Source of the DNA: a virus
IMG/VR virus record: IMGVR_UViG_3300020214_000017
Span: 1-54,570 of that record
DNA length: 54,570 bases
Strand: one strand, 5' to 3'
A program made the translations under genes and the position numbers. The number at the start of each line of letters is the position of its first letter. The stretch's first letter is position 1. The notes beneath the pieces were generated by a model. That model saw nothing but the letters and a program-made list of their open reading frames with translations, did not search any database and was not told the DNA's origin. This document shows, piece by piece, positions 1 to 7,301 of this stretch.

Positions 1-155
1 TGAAAAGGTACTGTCTCGAGTACGCGCTGCAATATCCCCCGGCCGACATGCACGGGGTATGGGCAGGATTGACATCGAGGCAACTGGCGGCCGAGCAGAG
101 AAAAAGGGGAATCAAGCCGACCAAACCGACTTTGGCCCAAATGTGGAACGACTAG
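1..155 (+). CDS. WhiB-like Fe-S regulator, C-terminal fragment (cut by window edge)
   Basis: The reading frame is open from the first bases and ends with TAG at 153-155. It encodes KRYCLEYALQ followed by MHGVWAGLTSRQ. A cysteine before LEYAL and a G-[VI]-W-[AG]-G turn with a basic tail are the C-terminal half of the WhiB family, Fe-S binding transcription factors restricted to Actinobacteria and their phages. The three upstream cysteines would lie outside the window. It converges on, and overlaps by 4 nt, the next gene. A second, complete WhiB lies near 44 kb. The assignment is from motif only, but the match is good. Confidence 0.75.
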   Translation, partial: KRYCLEYALQYPPADMHGVWAGLTSRQLAAEQRKRGIKPTKPTLAQMWND

Positions 156-493
156 AGGATTCTGATGTCGCAGGTGTCGCAGAACTCCATGCCCTGAAAC
201 CGGACAATTTTTTGTTTGCAGGTGACCTTGCCGCATGGTTGCAACAGGGTCTCGCCAGTCAGATAACCGCGCAGAACATCCTCGGCGGTGGGTTTCTTGA
301 ACTGCGAAGGACCAGGACTGGGGATGCCCTTGTCGAGGCGGATGAATTCCCAGACGGCGTATTCGACCAACTGGGATACCGTCAACCCCTTGGACTGCGC
401 GTGGTCGATGATGTTGTTCTTTTGTTCGCCCGAAATCCTGATGGTCAGGTTGTGCAGCCTGTCCAAGTATTTGGCTCGTTGGGGTTTAGTCAT
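152..493 (-). CDS. Ribbon-helix-helix protein with C-terminal zinc-ribbon-like tail
   Basis: 113 residues from an ATG that overlaps the stop of the gene upstream (ATGACTAA junction). Residues about 15-55 (NLTIRISGEQKNNIID, then GLTVSQLVEYAV) have the beta-strand/helix/helix pattern of RHH DNA-binding proteins. The C-terminus carries four cysteines (PCGKVTC and FCDTC) spaced like a zinc ribbon. A TTG 9 nt upstream is possible but less likely. It is the second of two tandem RHH genes, so the pair may act together as a regulator; the operator is unknown. Confidence 0.65.
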   Translation of the reverse strand: MTKPQRAKYLDRLHNLTIRISGEQKNNIIDHAQSKGLTVSQLVEYAVWEFIRLDKGIPSPGPSQFKKPTAEDVLRGYLTGETLLQPCGKVTCKQKIVRFQGMEFCDTCDIRIL

Positions 494-650
494 GGCCCTC
501 AATCAGGGTAATCAGGTACTCGGTAATCGTCATGCCGACGGCATCGGAGTCGTCTATCAACTTCTTTTTGACCCCGGAAGGAATCTTCAGGGTCAGGGCG
601 ACCTTGTCGCCTGTTGGTTCTTTGGGGGGACGACCGACGTTTCGTTTCAT
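486..650 (-). CDS. Small ribbon-helix-helix protein (54 aa)
   Basis: Starts MKRNVGRPPKEPTG. A GRPP AT-hook-like N-terminus is followed by KVALTLKIPSGVKKKLIDD and GMTITEYLITLIE, an RHH fold outline. The ATG lies 6 nt after a TAGTTT hexamer (657-662), the same -10 to start spacing as the leaderless promoters elsewhere in the window, so it is probably translated from a leaderless mRNA. Its stop overlaps the start of the following RHH gene, implying translational coupling. The family call rests on pattern only. Confidence 0.6.
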   Translation of the reverse strand: MKRNVGRPPKEPTGDKVALTLKIPSGVKKKLIDDSDAVGMTITEYLITLIEGHD

Positions 651-720
651 AAGAGCAAACTAGTGCATAAAGTACTGCGCCCGCGTCAGTTTTTTATTTT
701 TCCCAAAGTTTTGTAGTTGT

Positions 721-1278
721 TCAGTCAACCCAGTACGTTTTCTTGAACCATTCCTTGCAAATATCCCCGTACAAAGACTCGAATCGCTTGGCGTCGAACT
801 GATTGTTGAAAGAAACAGGCCCCAAACTCCGCATTAATTCGCGCAATACCTCGTGTATTTGCACGATTACTGGGGTTCCGGCGTTGTTGGAAGCCAGTAT
901 TTCCTGGTATTGGGCCCATGCTTGCTGGGCAGGAGGGGGTTGGGTAATCGATTTGGTTTGATTAATTAGGCCTACTCTTATTTCCCACGGGCGAGGGGGG
1001 AATTCTTTACCCATACAAATATTGGGCAATATTTTTTGGGCTGTCGGATAATCGAACTCTTTTATGTACGGGCCCCATGCCACGACGTATTCCTTGACCT
1101 CCTTGGGTACGAGTATCCGGTCGAACGTGTAAAAAACGGTTTTTATGAAGGCGGCCAATTCTTCTTCGGTCATGGCTTGTCGCATATCCAGACGATGGCC
1201 ACCAAAAGTGCCAGTATTATCGCCAGAGCCCCGGTTCTCATTCGTTGTGCCCGATGAACTGCTCGATGTGCTGGGCAT
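721..1278 (-). CDS. Hypothetical protein, possibly helicase-loader-like
   Basis: 185 residues with a Ser/Gly-rich N-terminus, then a helical body (TEEELAAFIKTVFYTFDR, YPTAQKILPNICMGKEFPP). The sequence 'W.pyi...yP.....l........FPPrPwEI' resembles small phage replication proteins of the G39P/helicase-loader type, but this is weak pattern matching. It overlaps by 41 nt the upstream gene, which looks like a replication-initiator domain, and that context supports a replication role. A later start at MRQAMTEEEL (about 1185) cannot be excluded. Confidence 0.5.
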   Translation of the reverse strand: MPSTSSSSSGTTNENRGSGDNTGTFGGHRLDMRQAMTEEELAAFIKTVFYTFDRILVPKEVKEYVVAWGPYIKEFDYPTAQKILPNICMGKEFPPRPWEIRVGLINQTKSITQPPPAQQAWAQYQEILASNNAGTPVIVQIHEVLRELMRSLGPVSFNNQFDAKRFESLYGDICKEWFKKTYWVD

Positions 1279-1591
1279 CCCTGAAAATCAGTTCGAGGGA
1301 ATTGTAGACTTTGCCCCGCTTGTTCTTGCCCATGTGGAAGTGGCTGTTGGCGCAACCGTCGATGGCCTCCTTGCAACCGTCGATGCCGTAGTCGTGAATC
1401 CCTATTGCCAGCAAATAGCGGCGCTTGGTGTCGAGCATTGGCTTGCGCTTCGAGTCGGCTTTGTGCACCTGCAAGTAATAATCGAAAACAGCGTCGATAT
1501 CGGCGGGTGAGACAGTTTCGAACTTTTGTCTATTGGTTATGGCCTGTACCTGTTTCTCCGCTTTGGTCATCCTGAAACGTTTCGTTGTCAT
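1238..1591 (-). CDS. Phage replication-initiator-like domain protein
   Basis: 117 residues. After a basic N-terminus comes a helical segment (PADIDAVFDYYLQVHKAD), then LDTKRRYLLAIGIHDYGID and SHFHMGKNKRGKVYNSLELI. The pattern 'KR...i...l..yg.e.ck.AIdG.....FHMG.N.rGkvY..lElIfRd' is one I associate with C-terminal domains of phage replication proteins. A G-rich stretch just upstream (GGGGGG) can serve as ribosome-binding site. The function is inferred from family resemblance and no catalytic motif is visible. Confidence 0.5.
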   Translation of the reverse strand: MTTKRFRMTKAEKQVQAITNRQKFETVSPADIDAVFDYYLQVHKADSKRKPMLDTKRRYLLAIGIHDYGIDGCKEAIDGCANSHFHMGKNKRGKVYNSLELIFRDAQHIEQFIGHNE

Positions 1592-1610
1592 AACCCCCCA
1601 TCGTCTTGTT

Positions 1611-1625
1611 ATCCACCACCGTAGA
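1611..1625 (+). repeat. Boundary motif copy 1 (CCACCACCGTA)
   Basis: TATCCACCACCGTAG, a copy of the interspersed motif whose core is TTTCCACCACCGTA. Like every other copy it lies on the + strand. It sits upstream of the leftward replication-like gene. Confidence 0.7.
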
Positions 1626-1757
1626 TGATAGAGACAAGATTCTTAGTTTTCTTTTACGTAAAAAGAAAAATCAAACATTTTCGCGGCCTTCATCCTTTGG
1701 AGGGGGTCCGGGGGAACCTTTGCCTAAAATTTGCGTTTTTGGGCAATACTTTACCGG

Positions 1758-1773
1758 CACCCCCTTTGGGGTG
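1758..1773. terminator. Possible terminator hairpin in the 1592-2133 gene-free region
   Basis: CACCCC-CTTT-GGGGTG forms a 6-bp GC-rich hairpin with short flanking T runs (GTTTCC). Position and strength suit a terminator, but strand and activity are not certain. Confidence 0.35.
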
Positions 1774-1817
1774 TTTCCGCGATTATTTCGGTAGTTTTCT
1801 TCTCAGCCTGAGTAAGT

Positions 1818-1894
1818 GTTTACCAGGATAGAAAAAAAAGCAATATTCGCTCGAAGCGTGTCAGCAAAAACGAATCTGCTATATCCTGGTAAAC
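1818..1894. other. 77-nt nested hairpin, candidate structured RNA or replication dyad
   Basis: GTTTACCAGGATA (1818-1830) is the perfect reverse complement of TATCCTGGTAAAC (1882-1894). Inside it AGCA pairs TGCT and ATTCG (1845-1849) pairs CGAAT (1871-1875), with a further short CGCTCGAAGCG hairpin at the tip. It lies in a 542-nt stretch with no convincing gene. The sequence shows the pairing; the role (ncRNA, origin hairpin or operator) is unknown. Confidence 0.6.
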
Positions 1895-2054
1895 GGGGCT
1901 CACGCTAGCATATGGGTTAGAAGGAATTGGCACCTACGGGGGGTTTTTTGAAAAAAATTTAAAAAAGTTCCCATCAGACGAAGACACTTATGATACTTTC
2001 TCCTATCAGTGATGTTGGGGTGCTTCCCCCCTTCTTACCCCGGCATCGCCGCGC

Positions 2055-2112
2055 GGGAGCGACTACCCGGATTTTAAATTCTCGGTGGTTGGGTTTTCCG
2101 GGTAGCGCTCCC
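2055..2112. terminator. Long dyad downstream of the leftward gene at 2134
   Basis: GGGAGCG-A-CTACCCGG (2055-2070) pairs with CCGGGTAG-CGCTCCC (2098-2112): 15 bp with one bulged A and a 27-nt loop. It lies 21 nt past the stop of the leftward gene, where its terminator is expected, although no clear U tract follows on that strand. A structured RNA is the alternative. Confidence 0.45.
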
Positions 2113-2133
2113 CCGCATCTTCCACCACCGCTA

Positions 2134-2529
2134 TCAAATATCCAGCGGTTCCATCTCTCGAGCGCGTTCGAACATGGGTGGGAGAAAGCCGGCGATAAAG
2201 TTCGCCATTATTTCGTTTTTTTCTGCGGGCGCCGCATAAAAATTTTCAATTTCTATTTCATCAACTTTATTTTTTAAAATATCTTCGTTTAAACATACGA
2301 TAAATCTATTTGCTGTTGGCGTTCGCCATAGGTCGGGGCTCTCGGGGTCATTTAGGGCGGAGGCCGGCACAGCCATAACAAGCAGGTAAATATTGCATTC
2401 TGTATCTTGGCACGCCGCCAGGATGCGTCCCGAACTTGAGTCGTCTCGTATCAAGTTTAAATCGCTTTGAACGTCTTCCCTAAATTTATCCCAAACTTCT
2501 CTTCTAAACTCATCTTCTGATTTAGCCAT
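2134..2529 (-). CDS. Hypothetical protein (131 aa)
   Basis: Starts MAKSEDEFRREVWDKF, an acidic helical N-terminus, followed by a beta-rich middle (RILAACQDTECNIYLLVMAV, NRFIVCLNED). No family is recognised. The start was set at 2529 because TATTAT (2536-2541, minus strand) is a good -10 box exactly 6 nt before this ATG, the leaderless spacing seen across the window. A longer reading frame begins 15 nt upstream. It is monocistronic, followed by a large dyad. Confidence 0.6.
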   Translation of the reverse strand: MAKSEDEFRREVWDKFREDVQSDLNLIRDDSSSGRILAACQDTECNIYLLVMAVPASALNDPESPDLWRTPTANRFIVCLNEDILKNKVDEIEIENFYAAPAEKNEIMANFIAGFLPPMFERAREMEPLDI

Positions 2530-2556
2530 GACCAGATAATACACGACCCAGGTCGC

Positions 2557-2573
2557 TTTCCACCACCGTAAAG
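2557..2573 (+). repeat. Boundary motif copy 2
   Basis: TTTCCACCACCGTAAAG, + strand, between the leftward gene at 2134 and the rightward gene at 2659. The standard ATAGCCA extension is replaced by GTATGTCA. Confidence 0.75.
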
Positions 2574-2658
2574 GTATGTCAAGATATGTCTAAAACTTTT
2601 TGATTAAGAAGTTATGTAAATCGGTTTTAGATTAAATGGTTTTGCTATTGTTGCGGCC

Positions 2659-3036
2659 ATGGACAACAACACTAGATTCAACATCACACTTACTGCCATT
2701 AATAATTTCAGAATTCGTGAGGGACATTGTTTTATCCCCGCGTCGCACATTGAAATCGTCGATGGTTTGGCCACGCCCCTCGGCGCATGGGTTGGTTACC
2801 TCCGACAGCGCCGGCGCAAGGGACAACTTTTGCGAGAAAAAATTGAAAAACTTGAAAATATTCCAGGATGGCAATGGGGCCCATTGCGCCCTGGCCCCGC
2901 TACAAACATCGACAGGAACTCGAGGATTATTGATTTGCATCACAGTGGCAAATCTCTTCGTTTTATTGCTGATGCATTTGATTTGTCGCGTCAACGCGTT
3001 CATCAAATTGTTCAAAAGCACGCTAAAGTATCGTGA
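2659..3036 (+). CDS. Helicase-associated domain plus HTH protein
   Basis: 125 residues. Residues 1-75 (AINNFRIREGHCFIP, LGAWVGYLRQRRRKGQL, LENIPGWQW) match the small helicase-associated (HA) domain often found in repeats in actinobacterial proteins. Residues 95-122 (GKSLRFIADAFDLSRQRVHQIV) form a sigma-region-4-like helix-turn-helix. It is likely a DNA-binding protein. A TATTGT hexamer lies 7 nt before the ATG, consistent with a leaderless start. The next gene starts in a TGATG overlap with its stop. Confidence 0.7.
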   Translation: MDNNTRFNITLTAINNFRIREGHCFIPASHIEIVDGLATPLGAWVGYLRQRRRKGQLLREKIEKLENIPGWQWGPLRPGPATNIDRNSRIIDLHHSGKSLRFIADAFDLSRQRVHQIVQKHAKVS

Positions 3037-3275
3037 TGCGAGATAAAGAGTTAGAAAAGTTATTTGAAGAAACAGCGAAGACAAAAAAATTGATACGCGA
3101 CGGGTTTGTAAACTTCGTAATTTCATCTCTTCTTTATTCACTCGGTCTCTTTCTGGCTGTCAAGATGCTCAAAACCCAGGGCGCAATTACCTGGGAACTT
3201 AAATGGATTCAGTGCACGGCACTTATAACCGGTATCAACTTTTTCCGGATTTGGGACCGCACCTTCATGCGTTGA
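3036..3275 (+). CDS. Small two-TM membrane protein
   Basis: 79 residues starting MRDKELEKLFEETAK, a charged cytoplasmic helix. Two hydrophobic segments follow (FVNFVISSLLYSLGLFLAV and WIQCTALITGINFF). The ATG overlaps the stop of the HA-HTH gene, so the two form an operon. No family is recognised. A GTG 3 nt earlier is an alternative start. Confidence 0.55.
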   Translation: MRDKELEKLFEETAKTKKLIRDGFVNFVISSLLYSLGLFLAVKMLKTQGAITWELKWIQCTALITGINFFRIWDRTFMR

Positions 3276-3278
3276 CGC

Positions 3279-3292
3279 TTTCCACCACCGTA
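3279..3292 (+). repeat. Boundary motif copy 3
   Basis: TTTCCACCACCGTA, starting 4 nt after the stop of the rightward membrane protein. The following 200 nt up to 3490 hold no convincing gene. Confidence 0.8.
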
Positions 3293-3490
3293 GGGCGAAT
3301 TGACGTATCAGCAGCATTCCCAATATTAACTTACGAGCAGGTGCCACCGACGCCGCGCTCCGTCGTCGATGGACACCTCCCGTGCCCATACATGCAACCA
3401 ACCAAAGAAACATGTATCGGACATCTTTTGACCCATATGCCAGCAATGCTAGCATGAGTCCCGTTCAGTAAGTCTGCGCCCATTAGATAA

Positions 3491-3724
3491 TCACCCTCCA
3501 TCTTCACCCTCACCGTAAGTCAGCGTCGCCTCGGCTTTGAACGAGTCAAGGTTTATGTCGTAGTAATCCACAAGAAAGTTGCGCGCCAGGGTCTTGGCTT
3601 CTCGCTTACTATTGGCACGAATACTCGCCATGATTGCAGCGAAATCACCGGTAAAGACAACATCCCATGTGGGCAAGTCTTCTCTGTCCCTGTTGATGTC
3701 ATATTTCCATACAGGTAATTTCAT
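3491..3724 (-). CDS. Hypothetical protein (77 aa)
   Basis: MKLPVWKYDINRDREDLPTW, then a helical KREAKTLARNFLVDYYD and an acidic C-terminus. The strand-helix outline (WDVVFTGDFAAIMASIRANS) resembles small phage proteins with an EKRQARNLA-type helix. Its ATG overlaps the stop of the VWA gene (ATGA), so it is the last cistron of the regulator/AAA/VWA unit. Function is unknown. Confidence 0.6.
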   Translation of the reverse strand: MKLPVWKYDINRDREDLPTWDVVFTGDFAAIMASIRANSKREAKTLARNFLVDYYDINLDSFKAEATLTYGEGEDGG

Positions 3725-5286
3725 GACGATACCACCTGCGTTTTTTCCATTCCACCAAGACTTCGAACCAAATTATTGAAATGTACTGGATAATCGGCAT
3801 GCACCGTCTGCCCCCGATGAATTTGTTTGATTGCTTTGATTGCTGAATCCACGTGGTCGACGCAAATCACTTTGTTTCTTTTGGCGGTCTTCATGCATTG
3901 AAGCACAATTGGCTGAGTATGCGAACCATGGACGGTGCAGACCCCGCCGTCGGTCACCCAAACGACTGGCTCTTTGCCCTTACGTTGCGAAATCGCCCAC
4001 TCGAGCGCAGGCAGGTCGACGCCGTTGCCCTTTCCGAAATCCGGCATGTTTTTTTCCTCAACGCACTTGCCGTTCTTGGCGAGAATGTGGATATTCGGAC
4101 TACCAGCACCCTCGTCCATGTCGGAATAAATGGCGACAGTGGCGCCAGGTGCAACCTTGAGTATCTCGATTACCTGTTCACGCTTGAGCGCCATGGAGCC
4201 CGAACCGTCAATAAGTACGATTCCACCCTTGTTACGACGTTCGTGGTCGAAAATTCGACGTTGTGGGTCCGAAAAAAGACGTGAAATACGTCGTGGATTA
4301 CGACCGTAGGTCATCGCGACGCGTTTTTTGCCAAGGTGCCCCTTTGATACGGCCGTCAAGATACTTTCGCCCCAAATAAGTTTGCCCCAATCTTGGTTTG
4401 CCTCGGTTCGTCCGTAATTTAAAGGTCTCAAATTACGCAAAGCGTCCTCTATTTTGGAGCCTTTGCTTGCGATGTCTTGAGACGATTCGTCGGTATATTC
4501 ACCAGTTTCATGCTCGCTATCGTCTGATTCACGATTCGTAGCATCTTCTCCGCCCTCTCCGGTCGTAACGGCCGACTTCCTCTTCTTTTTGACAGGTTTG
4601 TCCGCCTTTGATGGCGCCGGCATGGCACCCAATCTATCCAAATACTCGGCCCACTTCTCGGTCCATGCAAATCCTGCAGGTGGCAATCCAATGCTGGAAT
4701 GAATATCGGTTGACAACAATGGCTCCCTGGGAACGTATCGTCGACCTTGTTTGCCCCCGTCCGCACTTTCGGCTTGTTTCCAAAAATGTTTTTGAATTTT
4801 TTGTAAAGCGGTCGCCCAATGCTTTGATTGACGACGTACGCCAACCAAAAATCGTTTACCGCCACCCGTACCAGCGCTAGCGACAGCGAAACGCACGGCT
4901 GCTAGCCAATCATCCTGGATGACGCATAGTTCGCCGTCGGCGTCCTCGCAACCATCGGTCATACTCGACAAATCGAATCCGGCCTTATTCAACGCATAGT
5001 TGACTCGGACCTCTTCGACCGCTTGCAACGAATCGGGAGAAGCAATTTCACGCTTTATCCAATCGATGATTGATTCTGCAGGCGAAATTCGTGCATGCAT
5101 TAATTCATGCGCACGTACGACACGCTCCAGGTCGCTGAGACCAGCAGGTGCAAAGATTGCCCGGTCCGCAACGTTAGTCCTTGCGAGGCCTCGTCGAGGC
5201 GCCACTTCTTCTACCGACCACCTAAGTGTTGGTCGGTCACGACGTGTTAACGCATGTGGCTCGACTGTGGTTTTGACACGAGTCAT
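3721..5286 (-). CDS. VWA-domain protein with N-terminal HExxH motif
   Basis: 521 residues. The N-terminal region contains AHELMHARISP (about residue 60), an HExxH zinc-binding signature. A charged, low-complexity linker with KKKRK and acidic stretches spans residues 225-275. The C-terminal half is a von Willebrand A domain with the MIDAS signature LIDGSGSM (about 360) and VTDGG (about 445). VWA proteins of this kind work with the MoxR-class AAA ATPase encoded directly upstream (ATGA overlap), as in CobS/CobT, CbbQ/CbbO and MoxR/VWA pairs that remodel or metallate a target protein. The target here is unknown; whether the HExxH is catalytic is inference. Confidence 0.8.
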   Translation of the reverse strand: MTRVKTTVEPHALTRRDRPTLRWSVEEVAPRRGLARTNVADRAIFAPAGLSDLERVVRAHELMHARISPAESIIDWIKREIASPDSLQAVEEVRVNYALNKAGFDLSSMTDGCEDADGELCVIQDDWLAAVRFAVASAGTGGGKRFLVGVRRQSKHWATALQKIQKHFWKQAESADGGKQGRRYVPREPLLSTDIHSSIGLPPAGFAWTEKWAEYLDRLGAMPAPSKADKPVKKKRKSAVTTGEGGEDATNRESDDSEHETGEYTDESSQDIASKGSKIEDALRNLRPLNYGRTEANQDWGKLIWGESILTAVSKGHLGKKRVAMTYGRNPRRISRLFSDPQRRIFDHERRNKGGIVLIDGSGSMALKREQVIEILKVAPGATVAIYSDMDEGAGSPNIHILAKNGKCVEEKNMPDFGKGNGVDLPALEWAISQRKGKEPVVWVTDGGVCTVHGSHTQPIVLQCMKTAKRNKVICVDHVDSAIKAIKQIHRGQTVHADYPVHFNNLVRSLGGMEKTQVVSS

Positions 5287-6005
5287 GATGCAACCGTATT
5301 CAGTTTCAGAGCGTCAATGATTCCGTCGGCACGGTGCCCGAAAATAATTTGCCCAGCCTTTTGGTCACCCATGGTCTTGCGCAAATTATCGAACGCCATA
5401 AATGTGCGTAATGACAATCGTTGTTCGCCTGCATCGGCGTAATTAATGGCAACTTCTCGCAAATCTTTCGACAAGCGTTTTAAGGCATTCGGGTGCGGTT
5501 GATTGATACGAATCCTGACAGGAAATCGGTCGGCCAGGGCCTCGGGCAATTCCCTCATGTCTTCGATATTCGTGGTCATAACGGCTGAAAATCCGTTTAA
5601 TGGTCGAAATATTTCGCCAGTATCAGGATGCTCCCATGACGCCGACTCGGGTGTATCCAGGAAATTGAGAAGTGTTGCGAAAACGTCGCTACCTGCCTTG
5701 TCAATTTCGTCGATAACGAGACGACCGCCAGTTTGCCATGCTTTTAAAGCAGCACCCTCATACCAGCGAAAAGACTTGCCGTCGCTTGCTGGCATAAATG
5801 TGCCGTCAACTTGCAGGTTGGTCATGTCTTCGGTACACGTAATACGGAATGAGCCGTTTTCTACGGCGCCGAAATTCATGCCTGCATAGGTTTTGCCTGT
5901 GCCCGGCGGTCCAAAGAGGATGACACGGTCAATACCGCTGGACAGAACGTCGTCAAACGTTTGCCAGCATTCAGGCAGATTGGTTGTGTTGGTTGTTTTA
6001 GTCAT
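5283..6005 (-). CDS. MoxR/CbbQ-like AAA+ ATPase
   Basis: 240 residues. Walker A FGPPGTGKTY (about residues 33-42), Walker B LVIDEIDKAG (about 98-107), sensor 1 VMTTNIEDM (about 144) and an arginine-finger region EALADRFPVRI. These define an AAA_5/MoxR-type ATPase that would use ATP to remodel a client together with the downstream VWA protein. The start is taken at 6005 (MTKTTNTTN) because a copy of the shared leaderless promoter has its -10 box at 6013-6018, 7 nt before this ATG. A GTG within the -10 box (MQV extension) is thereby excluded. It heads its own transcript although it follows the regulator gene closely. Confidence 0.85.
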   Translation of the reverse strand: MTKTTNTTNLPECWQTFDDVLSSGIDRVILFGPPGTGKTYAGMNFGAVENGSFRITCTEDMTNLQVDGTFMPASDGKSFRWYEGAALKAWQTGGRLVIDEIDKAGSDVFATLLNFLDTPESASWEHPDTGEIFRPLNGFSAVMTTNIEDMRELPEALADRFPVRIRINQPHPNALKRLSKDLREVAINYADAGEQRLSLRTFMAFDNLRKTMGDQKAGQIIFGHRADGIIDALKLNTVAS

Positions 6006-6012
6006 GACCTGC

Positions 6013-6041
6013 ACCTTATCGGTACTAATGGTTTAAGACAA
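6013..6041 (-). promoter_or_regulatory. Leaderless regulon promoter L1 (AAA-VWA unit)
   Basis: Minus strand: TTGTCT (6041-6036), 17-nt spacer TAAACCATTAGTACCGA, TAAGGT (6018-6013), then 7 nt to the ATG at 6005. One of only two leftward copies of the promoter repeated across the rightward array. Confidence 0.85.
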
Positions 6042-6043
6042 CC

Positions 6044-6481
6044 TCATGCCAGTTTTCTATCTTGTTTCGGGTTGCGGGCTTCCCATAAGCCCCGACCAAT
6101 TGGTCGAAAGTAACCGGTGCTTTTCGCCCATTTAGTAATGGTTTGTGCACCAAGCCCTGCGTAATCAACGAGTTGTTGGGTCGTAAATTCATGGAATGTT
6201 TTTTCTAAAGCCAATTTTTCCAAACGTGCGTACTTGTACTTACGTTTTTCGATACTCGGCTTCTCAAGTTCTTCAACGCCAAGTAGTTTTGGCAGTAAAT
6301 TGGTTTCCAGCCAATTCAGGGCCTCGGCTCTGACCATATATGATGTCAACATTTTGCGGACATTGGTCGAGGGACAGTTCGTTTGCCAGGATTGAAGCAC
6401 GTACATTGCACGTTCGAGGTCGTCTACGTCCTTGAATACGGCACGATGTGTTTCAATAAATTCATCTGATAGAGTTGTCAT
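6044..6481 (-). CDS. Putative DNA-binding protein (winged-HTH-like C-terminus)
   Basis: 145 residues. The N-terminal half is helical (VDDLERAMYVLQSWQTNC, TSYMVRAEALNWLETNLL). The C-terminal half (FHEFTTQQLVDYAGLGAQTI, TKWAKSTGYFRPIGRGLWEA) reads as a helix-turn-helix followed by a wing. It has its own copy of the shared promoter (L2, -10 TACACT 6 nt before ATG). Being encoded next to the AAA/VWA genes and under the same promoter type, it is a candidate regulator of the set; that is inference. Confidence 0.55.
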   Translation of the reverse strand: MTTLSDEFIETHRAVFKDVDDLERAMYVLQSWQTNCPSTNVRKMLTSYMVRAEALNWLETNLLPKLLGVEELEKPSIEKRKYKYARLEKLALEKTFHEFTTQQLVDYAGLGAQTITKWAKSTGYFRPIGRGLWEARNPKQDRKLA

Positions 6482-6487
6482 ATGTAC

Positions 6488-6516
6488 AGTGTATCGGCAC
6501 TAATGGTATAAGACAA
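6488..6516 (-). promoter_or_regulatory. Leaderless regulon promoter L2
   Basis: Minus strand: TTGTCT (6516-6511), 17-nt spacer TATACCATTAGTGCCGA, TACACT (6493-6488), then 6 nt to the ATG at 6481. Confidence 0.85.
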
Positions 6517-6517
6517 C

Positions 6518-6724
6518 ATGGGAACCAAAGAACACGGGGCCCTCGGCTCCAACCAGCCCCTTGAGCGAGTTCCACCACCGTCGGCCGCAAATGATGAAAA
6601 TATTGAAACTTTTGGTATGGGACCAGAAGAAAACGCGGAAGAACAAGAGGTTTTACCCGTTGCCTCCCAGAAGGTTCTGGGCGATGATGTTGTCTACCTT
6701 AGGGAAGACCTAAGACCCCGTTAG
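6518..6724 (+). CDS. Doubtful small acidic protein
   Basis: 68 residues (MGTKEHGALGSNQPLERV, acidic middle EENAEEQEVLPV). It fills the space between two leftward genes, ends inside the 3' end of one, and contains boundary motif copy 4. No family or clear ribosome-binding site is seen. It may simply be a chance reading frame. Confidence 0.25.
   Translation: MGTKEHGALGSNQPLERVPPPSAANDENIETFGMGPEENAEEQEVLPVASQKVLGDDVVYLREDLRPR
6570..6582 (+). repeat. Boundary motif copy 4 (shortened)
   Basis: TTCCACCACCGTC, + strand; only the core is present. Confidence 0.55.
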
Positions 6725-7099
6725 CGATTTCTCGTTTTCGATGATTTGTTGGACGAGTTCCTTGATTGGCGCCGCCAAAAATGATGGCATTGTTATATTT
6801 TCGTTTTCTTCTGGGTAGGACAAACCCGGGTCCGCATAAATATCGATGTTTTTTCGTTCAATCCACATCCCGCCGGTCCCGGATATCGGCGTTACATGAA
6901 GGTCAAGGTGTCCGTAACGTATACGGGCGTCGTCGATTATCACATTTACGTTTAGGTTTTTGACCTTAATGGTGGCTTCAAGGCCTTTATAGGCATCTGT
7001 ATCCACCAGACCTTCTATGGTGCGTGCGTAATTTATGATTTTCCGTGATTTCCTGATACCTTCAGTCTGTATTACTGTCGGGGTTTTAATTTTGGTCAT
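6710..7099 (-). CDS. Hypothetical protein (129 aa)
   Basis: MTKIKTPTVIQTEGIRKSRK, then beta-rich segments (LEATIKVKNLNVNVIIDD, RYGHLDLHVTPIS) and a helical end (APIKELVQQIIENEKSL). No family is recognised. Unlike its neighbours it has a conventional ribosome-binding site, AGGAG about 10 nt before the ATG. Single-gene leftward unit, divergent from the rightward array. Confidence 0.6.
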   Translation of the reverse strand: MTKIKTPTVIQTEGIRKSRKIINYARTIEGLVDTDAYKGLEATIKVKNLNVNVIIDDARIRYGHLDLHVTPISGTGGMWIERKNIDIYADPGLSYPEENENITMPSFLAAPIKELVQQIIENEKSLTGS

Positions 7100-7130
7100 T
7101 TTGGCCTGTCTCCTATTAGATATAATTCTC

Positions 7131-7143
7131 TTCCACCACCGTA
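7131..7143 (+). repeat. Boundary motif copy 5
   Basis: TTCCACCACCGTA, + strand, about 125 nt before the first rightward promoter. The remaining sequence to 7266 holds no gene. Confidence 0.7.
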
Positions 7144-7190
7144 TAGGGTGGCCACGAACATAGCAACATGACCATTGTCACCATAATTCA

Positions 7191-7203
7191 GTTAAATTTA
7201 TCT
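7191..7203. repeat. AT-rich motif GTTAAATTTATCT
   Basis: One of four close relatives (GTTARATTTATCY) found at gene boundaries at 7191, 38504, 40430 and 46422. Function unknown. Confidence 0.4.
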
Positions 7204-7266
7204 CAAACCTGATGGCTCCTGGGTCCGGGGCCTCGAGATGTTTGCATTGTTAATATTTTTTGCGGG

Positions 7267-7295
7267 TTGTCTAATACCATTAGTACCGATAAGGT
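7267..7295 (+). promoter_or_regulatory. Leaderless regulon promoter R1
   Basis: TTGTCT, spacer AATACCATTAGTACCGA (17 nt), TAAGGT, then GCAGGT and ATG at 7302. Drives the five-gene unit 7302-8344. Confidence 0.9.
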
Positions 7296-7301
7296 GCAGG
7301 T

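Noticed and set aside
59-511. 150-residue + strand frame at the left edge
   Set aside because: Antisense to the RHH gene, whose protein pattern and overlaps are convincing; the real + strand gene here is the WhiB fragment in another frame.
3203-3457. 84-residue + strand frame overlapping the membrane protein
   Set aside because: Shadow of the gene at 3036 and of boundary motif 3; no ribosome-binding or leaderless signal.
6518-6724. Bidirectional use of promoter L2 to drive the + strand frame at 6518
   Set aside because: The reverse strand offers TATAAG 5 nt before the ATG, but no -35 and the protein is unconvincing; kept only as a low-confidence gene.
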